A program made the position numbers and the translations under genes. A DNA stretch of 64,000 nucleotides from Apis mellifera (lineage: Eukaryota > Arthropoda > Insecta > Hymenoptera > Apidae). The number at the start of each line of letters is the position of its first letter. Position 1 is the first letter of the stretch. Location of the stretch: NCBI RefSeq assembly GCF_003254395.2, contig NC_037641.1:5500001-5564000 (forward strand). The letters run 5' to 3'. Below are positions 27,701-40,700 of this stretch, piece after piece. Under the pieces are notes generated by a model that was given only the letters and a program-made list of their open reading frames with translations, did no database searches and had not been told where the DNA came from.

Positions 27701-27856
27701 ACTGTTGATTATATTTTTTATAGTGGTTTAGAACTTCTTGAAAAATATAATTTACCTACGAAATGCGAAAATTTACCTACAATACCTAATTTTGCAGTCG
27801 GTAGTGATCATTTTTGTTTAGGAGCGACTTTTAAATTACATAAAAGCAAACTTTAG
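21757..27856 (+). CDS. angel: Protein Angel (CCR4-type EEP family phosphatase)
   Basis: Exons are 21757-21840, 24467-24869, 24947-25125, 25600-25973, 26909-27155 and 27467-27856, total 1677 nt or 558 residues. The start is in a leader exon: an in-frame TAA directly precedes the ATG, and the frame runs uninterrupted into exon 2. The N-terminus (MNTASKLPRKIYVKRL...) is basic and could be a mitochondrial presequence. The endonuclease/exonuclease/phosphatase domain runs from about residue 172 to the end. It carries metal-site and catalytic residues Asn181 (SFNILAQ), Glu228 (CLQEMQE), THLLYNPRRNDVR, Asp360/Asn362 (MGDFNLE), VDYIFYS and Asp543/His544 (GSDHF). Vertebrate ANGEL proteins are RNA 2',3'-cyclic phosphatases related to CCR4/nocturnin. 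That activity is inferred from the family. Confidence 0.93.
21841..24466 (+). other. Intron 1 of Angel
   Basis: A 2.6-kb intron (GTATGC donor, TTTTCAG acceptor) separating the 28-codon leader from the body of the gene. Its sequence is AT-rich and nothing else was recognised. Confidence 0.85.
25974..26908 (+). other. Intron 4 of Angel
   Basis: GTAAGT donor and TTGACAG acceptor. The intron splits the Met codon just before the MGDFN catalytic motif. No other feature was seen. Confidence 0.8.
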
Positions 27857-28705
27857 AAAACTGTTAATATTGTGTTAATATAGAGTGTTAATATATTCAT
27901 GGAATACTTTTGGAAAGTGATTTTAGAGATCAAAACAAATATAAAATTTGATTAAAATTAAAGCTTATTTATCGAAATTATAAGTAATTAAAATTTCTGT
28001 TGAATAAAGACAAAATGAGATAATAATACAACAAAGATAGAAATGTTATATTCTATCTCTGTTTCAAGGTAGCTTATGAAAACTTATAATATACTTATAA
28101 CTTAATTACTTATAATACAATATATATACCAATATTTCAACCAATATTTTTGTATCAATTTTTGTGTTTATTTTAGCCTCAAGAATCAACTTTCCAAGAA
28201 TCTCACAAATATATGACATTCTATATAATATAGTAAAAGGTTGTTAATTTTGACACATAGAACATGTTTTTATATTAAATGAATGAAAAAAATAATATAA
28301 AAGATAATATAAAAAATATTATTTTGTTTAAAAAATTAAAAAAGTCGCTATTTTCCTTCATTATAATTGATAAAAATAGAAAATATTGTAGTTTACAATG
28401 ATTTATAATATAGAATATGGTATATATTGTGTAGATTAAAATATTTATGTAGGATGTAAAGACTAAATTTATAATACAAAATTATTGTTCTTTATGTATA
28501 CTGATATTTTCATTATTATACTTATTTTTTCTGATATTTTAGTAAATATAATTATATTTTTTTAAATATTTGCATCATAATATTTTTAAATTATAATATT
28601 TTTTGATTTGAAAATTTTTTTATATTTAGGATAAAAAGTAATTTAATTGAAGTGAAATTTTATTTTATTTCATATAAAAATGTTTACATAAAAAAATTAA
28701 TTTAT

Positions 28706-28753
<48 letters not shown>

Positions 28754-28823
28754 AAACTTTTTAATAAATTATTAAATTAAAATTTAAATGAATAACTCTT
28801 AAATACATTTAATATTGAATATA
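27857..28823. other. Angel 3' UTR and spacer
   Basis: A likely AATAAA for Angel is at 28003-28008. Near the right end is an (AT)n run at 28709-28745. No gene was seen. Confidence 0.6.
28709..28745. repeat. (AT)n microsatellite
   Basis: Uninterrupted AT dinucleotides beside the mariner element. Confidence 0.95.
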
Positions 28824-28879
28824 TTGGCAACTAAGTAATTGATTTTTTTTAGAAAATCAAAGACAATTTTTTCATGGAA

Positions 28880-29208
28880 CTAAATAACTTTATTCTGTAA
28901 TGTGTTGCCCATTTTGATCAATGACCTTTTGCCATCTTGATTTTGATCAATAACCTTTTGCCATCTTTCAGGCAGCATCATAATCCCACGTTCATAAAAT
29001 TTCTGGTTTTTATTAGCAAAAAACTGAATCAGTCTTTGAGTGAAAAATCACCAGAACGAAATTTGTCAAACCAATTTTGACACTGCCATTCTTTTAAGGC
29101 TTCATCGCCATAAACAGCACATAACTTTTTGTGAGCTTGCGATGCGTTTTTCCCTTTGCGAAAATAAAAAAGCAAAATATGACGATAATGTTCCTTTTGA
29201 TTTTCCAT
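28880..29208 (-). pseudogene. Mariner transposase remnant (N-terminus joined to C-terminus)
   Basis: From ATG at 29208 the frame reads MENQKEHYRHILLFYFRKG, then KNASQAHKKLCAVYGDEAL and NWFDKFRSGDFSLKD, the N-terminal DNA-binding part of mariner transposase, ending in a stop at 29029-29031. In another frame it resumes as FFANKNQKFYERGIM and LPERWQKVIDQN, the family's C-terminal end. A 29-bp tandem duplication (28911-28939 and 28940-28968) shifts the frame at the very end. The catalytic aspartates are deleted, so the product cannot be active. Confidence 0.92.
28911..28968. repeat. 29-bp tandem duplication inside the mariner remnant
   Basis: Two adjacent 29-nt units beginning ATTTTGATCAAT, differing at two positions. 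They lie in the 3' end of the transposase remnant. Confidence 0.92.
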
Positions 29209-29383
29209 TCCACGAACGCCAAACGAAAACTACGCAACCGATCAAAAAACTTTTTTACTGATTGACAGCTGAATTGCCAACTATCAAATAACAAAATGTG
29301 TTTTACATTTGGACTACACCAGCAAACCTAAAAATTCAACTGAAGCCATCTATGAGTGAAATCCGCAATTACTTAGTTGCCAA

Positions 29384-31779
29384 TCCAATATATTTTAAAT
29401 AAATTTTATTAAATATTATATTATTATATAATATATTTGAATTTTTCAATATTTAAATTTTTGTCTGGATACGAAAATGTCTGGAAATGAAAATAGTAAA
29501 TAATAAAAGAAAGAAAAAAATTAAAAATATTAAAATTGAGCATCATGAAAATGTCATATGAAAATGTCGCAAATGAAAGAAAAAAGAATAGAAAAAATAA
29601 GAGAAAGATAAAAATAATATACGAATTGATTGCTAGCGTCATCTTTTGAGTATCAAAGATATTTTTTTAGTATAAAAAATGAGAATCAGCGCCATCTGTT
29701 GAATGTTTCAGAAGAATATTTTCAATATTCAAAAGATGGCGCTGATTCAATATTTAAATTATATTATCATATCTTTAAAAAATTATTTAGGAAATAATAC
29801 TATAATTAATTTTATCTATCTCTATTTTTCTTTTATTATTTTATTTTTTATCTATGTGTTTTTTATTTTTATTTTTGGCTTTCTCTTATTATTTATTTTT
29901 TTTATTTATATTGCTCTGTAAAATTTATGCACTCAAAAGAGTTTCAATATTTAATCAATTTTATTATATTCTTTATATTCTTTAATTTATTGATGAAAAA
30001 TTTTACTAGAGATCATTCCAATTTTTATATATCGTAAATATGTTTTGAAATATGGAACACAAAATCCTATTAATTTTATTATCTATCTCGTTTGTAATAG
30101 ACAAAAAATATATTTATACGTAATTTTATATATTAAATAATATAACTTATTTATTGCAAAAACTTCATTTTATTTTTTGAATTTATTAATATAAACTAAT
30201 TTAAATTATATTACTAATATTTTTTATAATTGAAATATAATAAGGATTAATTCAATAAAATATATCACAATGATAAAATTCATTTATGTAAAATACCATG
30301 ACTGACTTTTATTTATGTTTTATAATTTAATAACGAACGATACACAGTATTATATTGTACAAAATTCAATTCATCAAATTGAAAAGTGCAGAGCATCTTT
30401 AAATTATATATAATTTAACAGAATTTTAATAATCAATTTAACATATAACTTAAAGAAGAATTATGCGATGAAATGATATTACAGATATTAGACATGTAAT
30501 GTCACGTTCTATTAAATGATTCTACATCAAAATATATTTCAGAAAGCAATATTTAATAAAGCAATATATATCTTGTTATAAATATTTGCAATTAAAACTG
30601 AATATTATTTTAATTACAAGACCAAATATTCAAATATTCCATGTAATATTTTTTCAAATTGATCAAATGTTTCTTATATTAAAATATTTGATAACATCAT
30701 ATACATAATAATAGTTAAATATATTATAAAATATATCTATAAGAATGCTGAAAATTTTCAACTATTGAAGCTGTATTAATCTATTGTAGAATAAAACATA
30801 TTTAAAACATATAGAAGCAATTGTAGAATAAAATTATATTTAATGGTTATAAGATTCTACAACAAAAATTTGATTTGAAATATCCATTTTTAATCGCAAA
30901 TAATGATGATTATATTGTATTGTATATTATATTTTAAAAATATTTAATTCGAATATTACGTCTTGTGATTCATTTCACGATGTTAGATTATAATTAGCAA
31001 ATTAATATCAATATTAGATATATAAACAGCACTTTTCATTGTGAGAAAGATAATGATTTAGTTATTGATCGTGCATTATTGAATTGTTCGTAAAAGTAAA
31101 AACATGAATATTGTCTTTTTTACTAAATAGATTTAAACGGATTTTGAAAATTTTGTTATTTTTTATTTTTAAATAAAAATTAAAATTGAAGGTTCATATT
31201 TTTACGTTAAGAATATAATTTGAAATGTAATAATTTGTGTTTACTGAAAATTATATCCATTTTTTATCATTATATTATATCAACTAAAACAATTGCATTC
31301 ATAGTTTTTAGATCAAGTCAGATTCTTTGGTACTGAATGATTTTCCTTATCGCGTTCATACGTATAACTATGAATATTCACATTTTAATAACAAAGTATA
31401 TATGCAACTATATAATATATTCTTTTTCTTTAAATAGAAAATTATTGATAGTAATCGCATATTTCTGATAAAGAAGGATACATTATTCTTTAATCGAATA
31501 TTTTAATATTTACGATTTTAGGCAAATTTCATTTGTTTATTTTTTAATTATGAAAAAAGTCTAAATTTTTAAAATAAATTAATTATCAATTTTCAATTTT
31601 CGTTTAGAAATAATAATCATAAATACTTATCTAAAATGTATAATTTACTATTAATTTTGACATGTTTTATTTATATCGAAAATCAGGCTTTATAGATAAA
31701 TCTATAATATTTCTTACGAACATCCTATTCATTTTCACAATATGTTACATCCGTATTATTAATATTTTGAGTTTTAATT
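29384..31779. other. Spacer between Angel/mariner and DENND4, including probable DENND4 3' UTR
   Basis: No coding exon was seen. It holds the inverted GCGCCATCT sites described separately. The part nearest 31780 is of somewhat higher complexity and probably belongs to the 3' UTR of the minus-strand DENND4 gene. Confidence 0.55.
29683..29748. promoter_or_regulatory. Inverted pair of GCGCCATCT sites
   Basis: Arms 29683-29704 (GAATCAGCGCCATCTGTTGAAT) and 29727-29748 are inverted copies with a single mismatch (G/T in TGTTG versus TTTTG), around a 22-nt spacer. A degenerate third copy is at 29632-29652. The core AGATGGCGC resembles the CTCF recognition core of flies. Whether it is a CTCF/insulator site, or the ends of a tiny MITE, cannot be decided from sequence. 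Confidence 0.5.
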
Positions 31780-34700
31780 TTACACGTTTAGTTGTTTAAA
31801 GTAATGTCTGCAAAACACTGACATCATTGAGGGCGGAGCATCAATTTTACATAACAATTTTTCTTCTTTTTCCGTTAATTTTTCTAAAGCTAAAGTGTAT
31901 TCTCTGTCAAAAACACCTGAAATAAACAAATAAACAATTCATAATAAAGAATAAAATGAATACAATATAATATAATATAATATAGTACAATATAAAATAA
32001 ATATAATACATATTATAAATAAATATAATAAACAATAAAATAAAAAATAAATACATATTTAAATTTATGTGTAATAATATTTATATTATTTTTTGTTTTA
32101 GCTGTTAATTTTTTTTATATAAATTAATTAGCTATTAATTTTATATAAATTGAAATATATAATAACAAAATTAATTATATTCATTAAATTCTTGATGTGT
32201 TAATTATTTAAAAAAAGAAAACAAAAATGTAAATTTAAAAAATTAATACTTGATATATATATTATAAATATATGTATTATGAACTTTTTTCCGAAATTGA
32301 AAAATGAAAAAGAGTTTTCCGTATTCAGTTTTTATATACACATTCAATAAAATTAAAAAAACTATTATTATCAATATACATAGTTATTTTAGATTTCATT
32401 GTATTTTTTATTGTTTTCGAATTTATTTTATAATTATCAAAAATTAGTATCTTTTACGGAGACATACTTTCAATTTTTGATGCCATATTAAATATTTTGA
32501 TATTCATTTTGATATTATGATTCATTTTGAATATTTTGATATTAATAATAAAACATTTATAAATTATATTTATAATAAAATTTAACTATCCTTTTTATTA
32601 TATGTTTGCGGTAAATTGAAATATAAATAAATATCTAAATAAATAAAAGGAATGAAATAAATTCTATTTTATAATTTAATAAAAATTAGCATACTTTGGT
32701 CAATATTTCCTCTTCCCAAAACTGTAAATGCCAGAAACAAAATATCTCGATATATAGAAAATAGCGGTTGATTAGATGATTGATTTTTACTTCTTTCTAA
32801 GGCCACTCTTTTTATAGGTTCCGCTAAATCATTTCGTCGAACGTTTGTGATTACCGATTGCATTAATCTAAAATATATAAAAATAATAAGTGAAAAATTA
32901 TAAATGAACATGGAGTAAATTTTTATAAATAAGAATTTTTAAAGATCTTTCATTCGTTAGTAATTATTATAAATAATAAATGAATAATTAAAACATAATA
33001 ATCATATAAATGAATGAAAACTATATTACTTATGTTTTTAATTTAAAAAAGATATTAATTGAAATTTTTCTATGTTTATAAAATTATGATGATATTTTAT
33101 TCTATTATTTTCTTAAAGAATTAATTATTTCTAAAATTTAAAAGCAATATTTATGAATAATTTCGACAATTTTTTAAAAAATTTTTTGCCTATAAAATTT
33201 TTTTATAATAAAAATTCGAAATAATAAAAATGAAATTTAAAAATATTTTTTTATTTATTCTTATTCTTTGATTATTTGATTTTTTTTTATTTCTTGATTA
33301 TTAAATTTTTAAAATAATTGATTTTTATTGATGTTGCATTCAATAATTTATATATTATTTGGAAAATATCAGTTGTGAGAATAATTTGAAAAAGAAAATT
33401 CCTATTTTAAATTTGTAAAAATATAGAATATTTAGGATTTTTCTTCAGGTTTTAAATAATATGCTGATGTTTTAGTGATATCAATGTTTCTATACACTAA
33501 TTGTATTTACATTACTATTATCAATATTATATTGATCAATAATGAAATTATTAATAAATAAATTATTATAAATAAATTATAAATAAAATAAGGATGTTTT
33601 TTTTATTACTAATCCTGGATATGTATATTGTATATTTTATTAATATAGAAAGTTACGTTAACTTACGTTTTGTCATCTGCAATATTTAACTTCCATTGAA
33701 GATACATAGGTAAGCGATCCATGTGAAGTCTTTCATTATCCCACATGGTTTTAACACCTACAGCATTATAATTTATGTGTTCTTTCTTCTTATCATTGCT
33801 TAGCCATAGATCAGGTAAATGACTCGTTAAATTAATTCTTTCGAAATACCATATAAGATTCCAATATACTATTGGATGTTCCTCAATAAACTTATGTTTA
33901 ATAAGACACGCGTCACCCTCTTGACTTAAAACACTTTCTAGTTCTTTTCTTAAAACTAGAGGATTTAAGTATGGCACCGTAATAGGTTCTAATAATTCTC
34001 TTGGTTTATCTAATAATTCAACCAAAGCTCCCATTAGAGGATCACTTTTCTTTTCATTTTCCTCGCATCTTTATAAGTAAGAAAATAATATAAATAATAT
34101 ACATATGTAATTTATAAAAAAAATTATATTATAATAACTTTGTAAATTTAACATACCTATAATCTAATATTGTAATAGTAAGTAGAGGTACTGTTGCTTT
34201 ATCACAGTACTGACAAACTGTATTTAAATTCGAATCTTCTGGCTGCCAACCAGCCATTATTTCTTCATCATAAAGAATAGTGGCGCAATGATGACATCTA
34301 CTTGCACTAGATAATACAAGCTCAATAGCAATCCGTTCTTCTAATTCTCTCGATCCTTTTGGATATAAACATTCAGCTAAATCGTATAACGCATACGGAT
34401 CTAGATTTCCATCTCCTATTTAAATATAGCAAATTGTTTGGAAATCATGCGTATATATTACATATATACAGGATAAGAAGGCCAAATTTTATCCTTCAAT
34501 TTTGTTTGATACTATCAATATCATTGATATATTTATTGTGATTCTTCATTTTTCACTTATTGTTTTTTTTTCTATGTTTAGCAAAATATAAAAAAAATTC
34601 TCGTTGAATTATATCAGATTTTAATATCATTTTTTAAATAAATATGTAGTTTGAAATTTGATTTTTTGACACTTATTCAATATTATTCTCTAAGATCGCT

Positions 34701-37700
34701 AATTTCAACTATTCGTGAAAATCTTTGAAACTTATTAAAAATTATAAATAAAAGTTTTATTATATTTTGTTAATACAAATAAATTTTTGAAATTGAAAAT
34801 TTGAATATATATTAAAAAAACATTAGAGAGACATTATTTGGATTTCTTACCCTATAATTTTGTATACTTTCTTCATTTTTTGTTATATAAATAAAAAATT
34901 TAATTTTTACAAACCAGTTACTTTAAGAGGTTCATTTCTATCTTGTAAAGAACCATCTGTCATAGAATCCAACGATTCGTGCGATGCTCCATGTGTTATT
35001 TTATATTCGCGTTCCTTTAATTTCACTGGAGTACTTGTTGCAGAAATAGCTTCCTTAATTTCGTCAAATTTTTTAACTACCGTCGTAGCAGCAGATTTTA
35101 AACTATTTAAACCACCAAGTATTATTTCATTGGATTTCTTTCCCGTCAAACTAGTAGGACTGAAACAAATAATATTCTTGATAATGATTTGATATAATTA
35201 ATATTAATATATAGAAAATAATCTAAAACTTAAAGAATTAACAATTTTCATCAAAATAAGTGAAAAGAGATTATTATAGAACCTAAAATAAATTTTTTTA
35301 GCATAAAATTTAAAATATTTACTATTAAATTTAATATTATATATCTTTCTATAAAATGAAGAAATAAAAATGGAACAGGCACAAAAAAAGAATTTGGATT
35401 TCTTTTTGAGGACTCAAAAAAAATATAATCTAAAAATATAATCATAGATATATTTAGTAATCAATTATGAATAAAATAAATTCATATTGTATAATATGAA
35501 AAATGAGAAAATAATATATGAAAAATTATTCAATTGAGTTCTATGGAATGATTTTAATAATAATTTTTGACAAAAGCGAAAATAAAGCTTTGTGATTTAT
35601 CTACATTCAATAAATTATAAAATTGACTATAAAATATTTATTAAATTCTTTTTACTTTCTTCAATGAAAATTGAAAATATTTTTATAAACTTTTAAAAAT
35701 CATATTGATATCATACTTTTTAAAATAGATTTTAAAACTTTTTCTTTTACATTTACATTATTCATACATCATTCATTTTCGTTATTTTTTTGCGCATATA
35801 AAAATCATTTTATAAATATAATAATAAATATAATAAAATCATATAATAAATATATAAATATTTTAATTATAAATTTATATATAAATGTTGTAATATTTTA
35901 TGATAATTAGAATAAAAAATGGAAAAAAGCAATTCTAATTGGATCAACTCTATGCTTTATAAATAGCTTTATTGAAGAAATATAAGTATATTGTATTATC
36001 TAGAGAATATTGATGGATAGTTTTTTAAAATATTAATTATAATTTTAAATTTTTAATCATTCTAATTTTGGCTATTCTAAATTTTTAATTAATCTAATTT
36101 TAATTTTGAAAAGTAAAATTTGAATAAAAGAGAATGAAAATATATATAAATATGAGAATAATATAAACAATCTAAATATCAAATGTAATAATTATGTGTA
36201 TGTAATAACTGTTTAGAAAAAAGATTATTTTACCGATTTTTATGACCTTGAAATATATTGTTAAGGTCATTAAAATGAAGATGGTCTTTTTTCTAAATAA
36301 TTATTCTAACAAATTATCGAATTTGTTTACCATATAGACAATATCTTGTCTGTAATTAAGCATTAATTAGTCATATGTTACAAAAGCAATTTCTACGGAT
36401 TTTAAAATAATCCGTAAAATGTGTATTTTTAAACACTCATAATTTTTTTTACGATGATTCCTTTAATTTATATTAATAATAATTCCTTTTATTTCTATTC
36501 ATCAAATACAAACTAAATAATAAAAAAATAAATAAAAAATGTCTCCTAAAATGAAATTTAGCCCAGGTGATTACTATTATACAGATTACATTATAAATGT
36601 TCGAAAATTTAGAAAGACTTAGACTGTGAAAGCCATTTTCAACACCTGTTTTAAAAAAGAATATTTTGCGGTGGATGACGCAGAGACAGTATCGACCTTT
36701 GATGTCGTTATTATGTTACGATCGGACGAATTGCAGCTTTAGGGGCTTCTAGCGAGAGAATCACCCTGTATGTTGGGCCACAGGCAAAACGGTTGAGAAC
36801 CGCTGTGTGAAATTAAATATTGAAATTGTGAAGAGTTAATGGATAATTTGTAAGTTTATGTTAGTAAATAATAGTAATATTTGCCTTACCCGAAGCTCAG
36901 TTTCAAACTTGAACCTAAGCTTGAAAGACTGGAGGTAACGCTGTCCTTTTGAGACCAAAGACTGCTTATTTCTAGTCGTTCTCTTTCCTTATCCTGTTCG
37001 CCTTGCTGTGCAACAGAATGTGGCATAGTTTCACTTCTTTGTAAATGACCACCTATCGCTACACCAGTTTCATCTACTGTTTGATGAAATGTTGCACTAC
37101 GAGGCAGAATATTACTGTAATATAAATGGCAATTATAATAATGATGTACACGGTATGACAAGAAAATAATAAGATTGAATTTATATTTGATATATTTAAA
37201 TACAATATTATTTTACGAATATTTTGTATATTCTTTTTAATATTTTAATTTGATTCCAGATAATATTTTATTATTTCACAAAATTAAAATTTAAAAAACG
37301 ATTTCTTTATTGCATAGATGATATTCAAAATATCTTAAATAATCAAACTATTTTAGAAGAATTTTTAAAATCTTTTAAAAAATTATGTGATTTTTGTAAA
37401 CTTTATATTATTCCTGAAAATTTTTTTTGCAGGAAAAAATAAATAAAAAAATCTTGTGAATTAATATATTATATTTTTATTATTATTTTCTTGTTGTTCC
37501 GTGTTGTTGTAAAGTTTTTTAAATTTTTAAATTAAAGTTGAATTTCAAAACATAAAATTTTTATTATTATTTAATTAATTTTTAAAATACAATTATTCTT
37601 AAAAATATTTGAACATTAGAATTTATAAAAACAAATTAAAAAAAAAAGTACTCTGAATTTGCACTAAATAATACATTTTTTTACAAAAATATAATCTAAA

Positions 37701-40700
37701 TCATATAAAGAAATTATTTTTGCAAAAGGAAATATTGTTGTAGCATTTTTATACAAGAATAATAGAATTTCATTGAAAAGATAAAAATTATTTAAATATA
37801 AAACGAATATAAAAATATGATAAATATTTACTTTAGAAAATTAAAAGTTTAAAATAAAAATTTTTTTTGAATTGAATATTTGAGATGATCACGTGAATGA
37901 AGAATGTTCGACATTGAAAATTTAAAAAAAAACTGTATGAATTGCTTTATTAAATGAAAAATAAAGCAAAAAAAAAAAAATATGCATATACATAGATTAT
38001 AAAAAAATTTAGTTGAAATCGAGTTAAGATATCATTGAAAAATGAAATCATAATCATTATAAGTCATCATTATAAAACGAAAATTCATATGATTAAAATT
38101 TAGAGAAAAAAATAAAGATAAATTAATTCATTCGTTTTTGCTTGTATATATGTACGTGCTTGTATATACGTCTTTTTTTTTACATTTTTAAAATCATGAT
38201 TTTTAATTTTTATATTTGTTATTTTATTGACACTTCTTTTACCAGCTCTCTTAAATAGAGTAGCTCTAACTATAGCATTTCTTAATTTATTCTATTCTAT
38301 TATAAGATATATATATATCTTCATTAACTGACTTGAATTTAGAGAAAAAAATAAAGATAAATTAATTCGTTCGTTTTTGCTTGTATATATATATATATAT
38401 ATACGTCTTTTTTTTTTACATTTATAAAATCATGATTTTTAATTTTTATATTTATTATTTTATTAAATAAATAATTTTTTGTTTTATAAGAATTAGTCTA
38501 TACATTTTTTATAATTGATAACAAATATCTCAAAATATTATTTTTAAGTTTTTCAATTGAATTCTTAAGAATCTTATAGTAATTTTAGAAATTATCCTCA
38601 TGCATCATTTATTAATTATTAAAAAAACTTACCTTCGAAATAAAAGTGGTCCTCCTGGTCGTTCTTCATTATTAAAAACAGTTAAAGTACTTGTTGAACA
38701 ATTTGAATCATTTTCTTCAGAAGGTGAAACAATCGGAGTTTCATCATTAATTAAAGCGCCTAACGGATCATTTTCTGTGACTGGTGTACGAATAGGACTT
38801 TTTAATGGTGATTCTAAGTTTCGAATTATTCTGGAAATAAAGAAGAAATACATTTAATTATTAAATATTTATATATATTAAATATTATATTATATTATAT
38901 ATATTATATTATATTATATTATATTAAATATTATAATTGCTTTTGATATTAAATAGATATAATTTTTTCTTTAGAAATATATAAGCTCAAAAATAAAAAT
39001 AAAAATATCATAATTTAAATAATTACCTCTGATTTAAATTATCCAATTCTTCTGTTTGTATAACATTTAATGCTGCAGAATCTTTAACAATACTATTTTG
39101 TCGTGGAAGTTTCTTTATTTCAAAAGGTCCATATTCTGGCAGATCTGAGACAGAGCTCCCTTTAGTAGCTACCAATAATAATAATAATAATAATAACAGC
39201 AGCAACAACAACAACAATAATAATGAGAGAGAGGGAGGTAGAAGAAAAAGAAAATGAAAAAATATATCTAGAAGAAGAATAATTTAATGTTTAGAAAAAA
39301 AGAAATAATACTCACAATCGCTATGAGCGGCTTCTGTATCTTGAGAATGAGAACTATCAAGACTAGATCTAGAAAATGCATGTTCCATACTTGTAGTTTT
39401 GCCATCAATAGATAACAATTCTGCATTTGAACTTAATCTTCTTCTGGCACTTCTTTTACCAGCTCTCTTAAATAGAGCAGCTCCAACTATAGCATTTCTT
39501 AATTTATTCCACATTAACTGACTTGAATTTGTCATATCAGATGGCCATGTTGCTTCAAGTACAGCCTAAGTATAACAAAAAAGTACATTTCATAATTGTA
39601 TTCGATTTTTTATATTTTTAAGATTATATCGTTATTTATTAAGGATTGTACCTTATTGTAAAATCCATAAGTGAGTGCGTTTGGTTGTACTCCACTGCGT
39701 TTCATATGAAATAACAATTTTACAGCTAAAACAGGTTGTCCATAGACGCCACATAATTGCATCATAGCTCTATAGCAAACCTAAAATTGATATCTTTTAC
39801 GGTAAGATTCGTTAACATAATTTAATTATGAAACAAATATTTTATTATATAAGAACGGAAAAAAAATTTACTTCTTCAATAGGATCAAGATGTAATTTCG
39901 GCATTTTAACTAATAAATCATAAGCTTGATGTAAGATTGTAGCTGGTTGATTGGAAGTCTGTAGCATAGCCGGTAAATGCAAGAACCAAAGACTATAACA
40001 TGTTCCAAGCAGACATCTACCCCATCTATCTGGCATTGCTGCCTAGAAAAACATTTTAAATTATTATAAAAAAAAGAGAAAAAAAAATAAGAAAAATTTT
40101 ATATTTTTTTAATTATAGAATTGCAATTAGAATAAGATATTATTTAAATAATATTGATAGATTTCTAAAAAAAAATTGTTATTGCAATTTTAATTAAATA
40201 TATTAATACTATAAATTAATATTGAATGTGTAATTTTATTCAAAATTTAAACTGAAAAATATAATTTTTAGAGAATATTTATTTACTTGTTTACGTGCCA
40301 TCCTTTGTGCCACTTTAATTTCGTGTTTAGTTCTACGTGCCATAGGACTTCCTGGTACTATTCCAAAGGCACTTAAATCTGGATTTCTTATGTTGAAATT
40401 TTTTTGTGGTCTTATTAATTCAGGATTCAATTTAAATGTACGATATATAATTGATGGTTGATTTGGAACAGGTTCAGGAGGAGGTATAAATACTGTTCGT
40501 TCGCTATGTTGAGATTCATCCAATTCCAAAAGAGGCACTAAAATATGTATCTTAAGTTAAGATGTTTTTTATTATATAAGTAACTATTAATTATTAAATT
40601 AATTAATTATTTGTGATATTATTTTGTGATTATATATTTATAAATTGATAATATATTCTCACCGTTTTCGTCCTCAACACGTTCGGTACATTCATCAAAA

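Larger units (their letters stand above)
28824..29383 (-). mobile_element. Internally deleted mariner transposon
   Basis: Perfect 18-nt terminal inverted repeats, TTGGCAACTAAGTAATTG at 28824-28841 and its complement at 29366-29383, bound about 560 bp. The outermost few bases are degenerate, and TA dinucleotides flank both ends, as expected for mariner TA target sites. Intact mariners are about 1.3 kb, so more than half is missing. What remains is the transposase start and end, fused, with the DDD catalytic core gone. The element is non-autonomous. Confidence 0.93.
35160..36889 (-). other. DENND4 intron carrying a hAT-like end and a nested hairpin
   Basis: Long intron between the SSLKLSFG and PTSLTGKK exons. 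It holds the hairpin at 36212-36297 and the GC-richer hAT-like segment at 36625-36813. The rest is AT-rich. Confidence 0.75.
37115..38632 (-). other. DENND4 intron with duplicated exon fragment
   Basis: Between the LLFRR and SNILPRSAT exons. It contains two long direct repeats and a partial copy of a neighbouring DENND4 exon, described separately. The rest is AT-rich. Confidence 0.75.

Noticed and set aside
29094..29294. A 66-codon minus-strand frame starting MLFDSWQFSCQSVKKFF in the mariner
   Set aside because: It is out of phase with the recognisable transposase frame that starts at 29208.
39023..39217. A frame starting with a run of leucines before the DENND4 exon at 39168
   Set aside because: The leucines are a translated TAA/CAA/CAG triplet repeat upstream of the splice acceptor. 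The true exon begins after the AG at 39169-39170.
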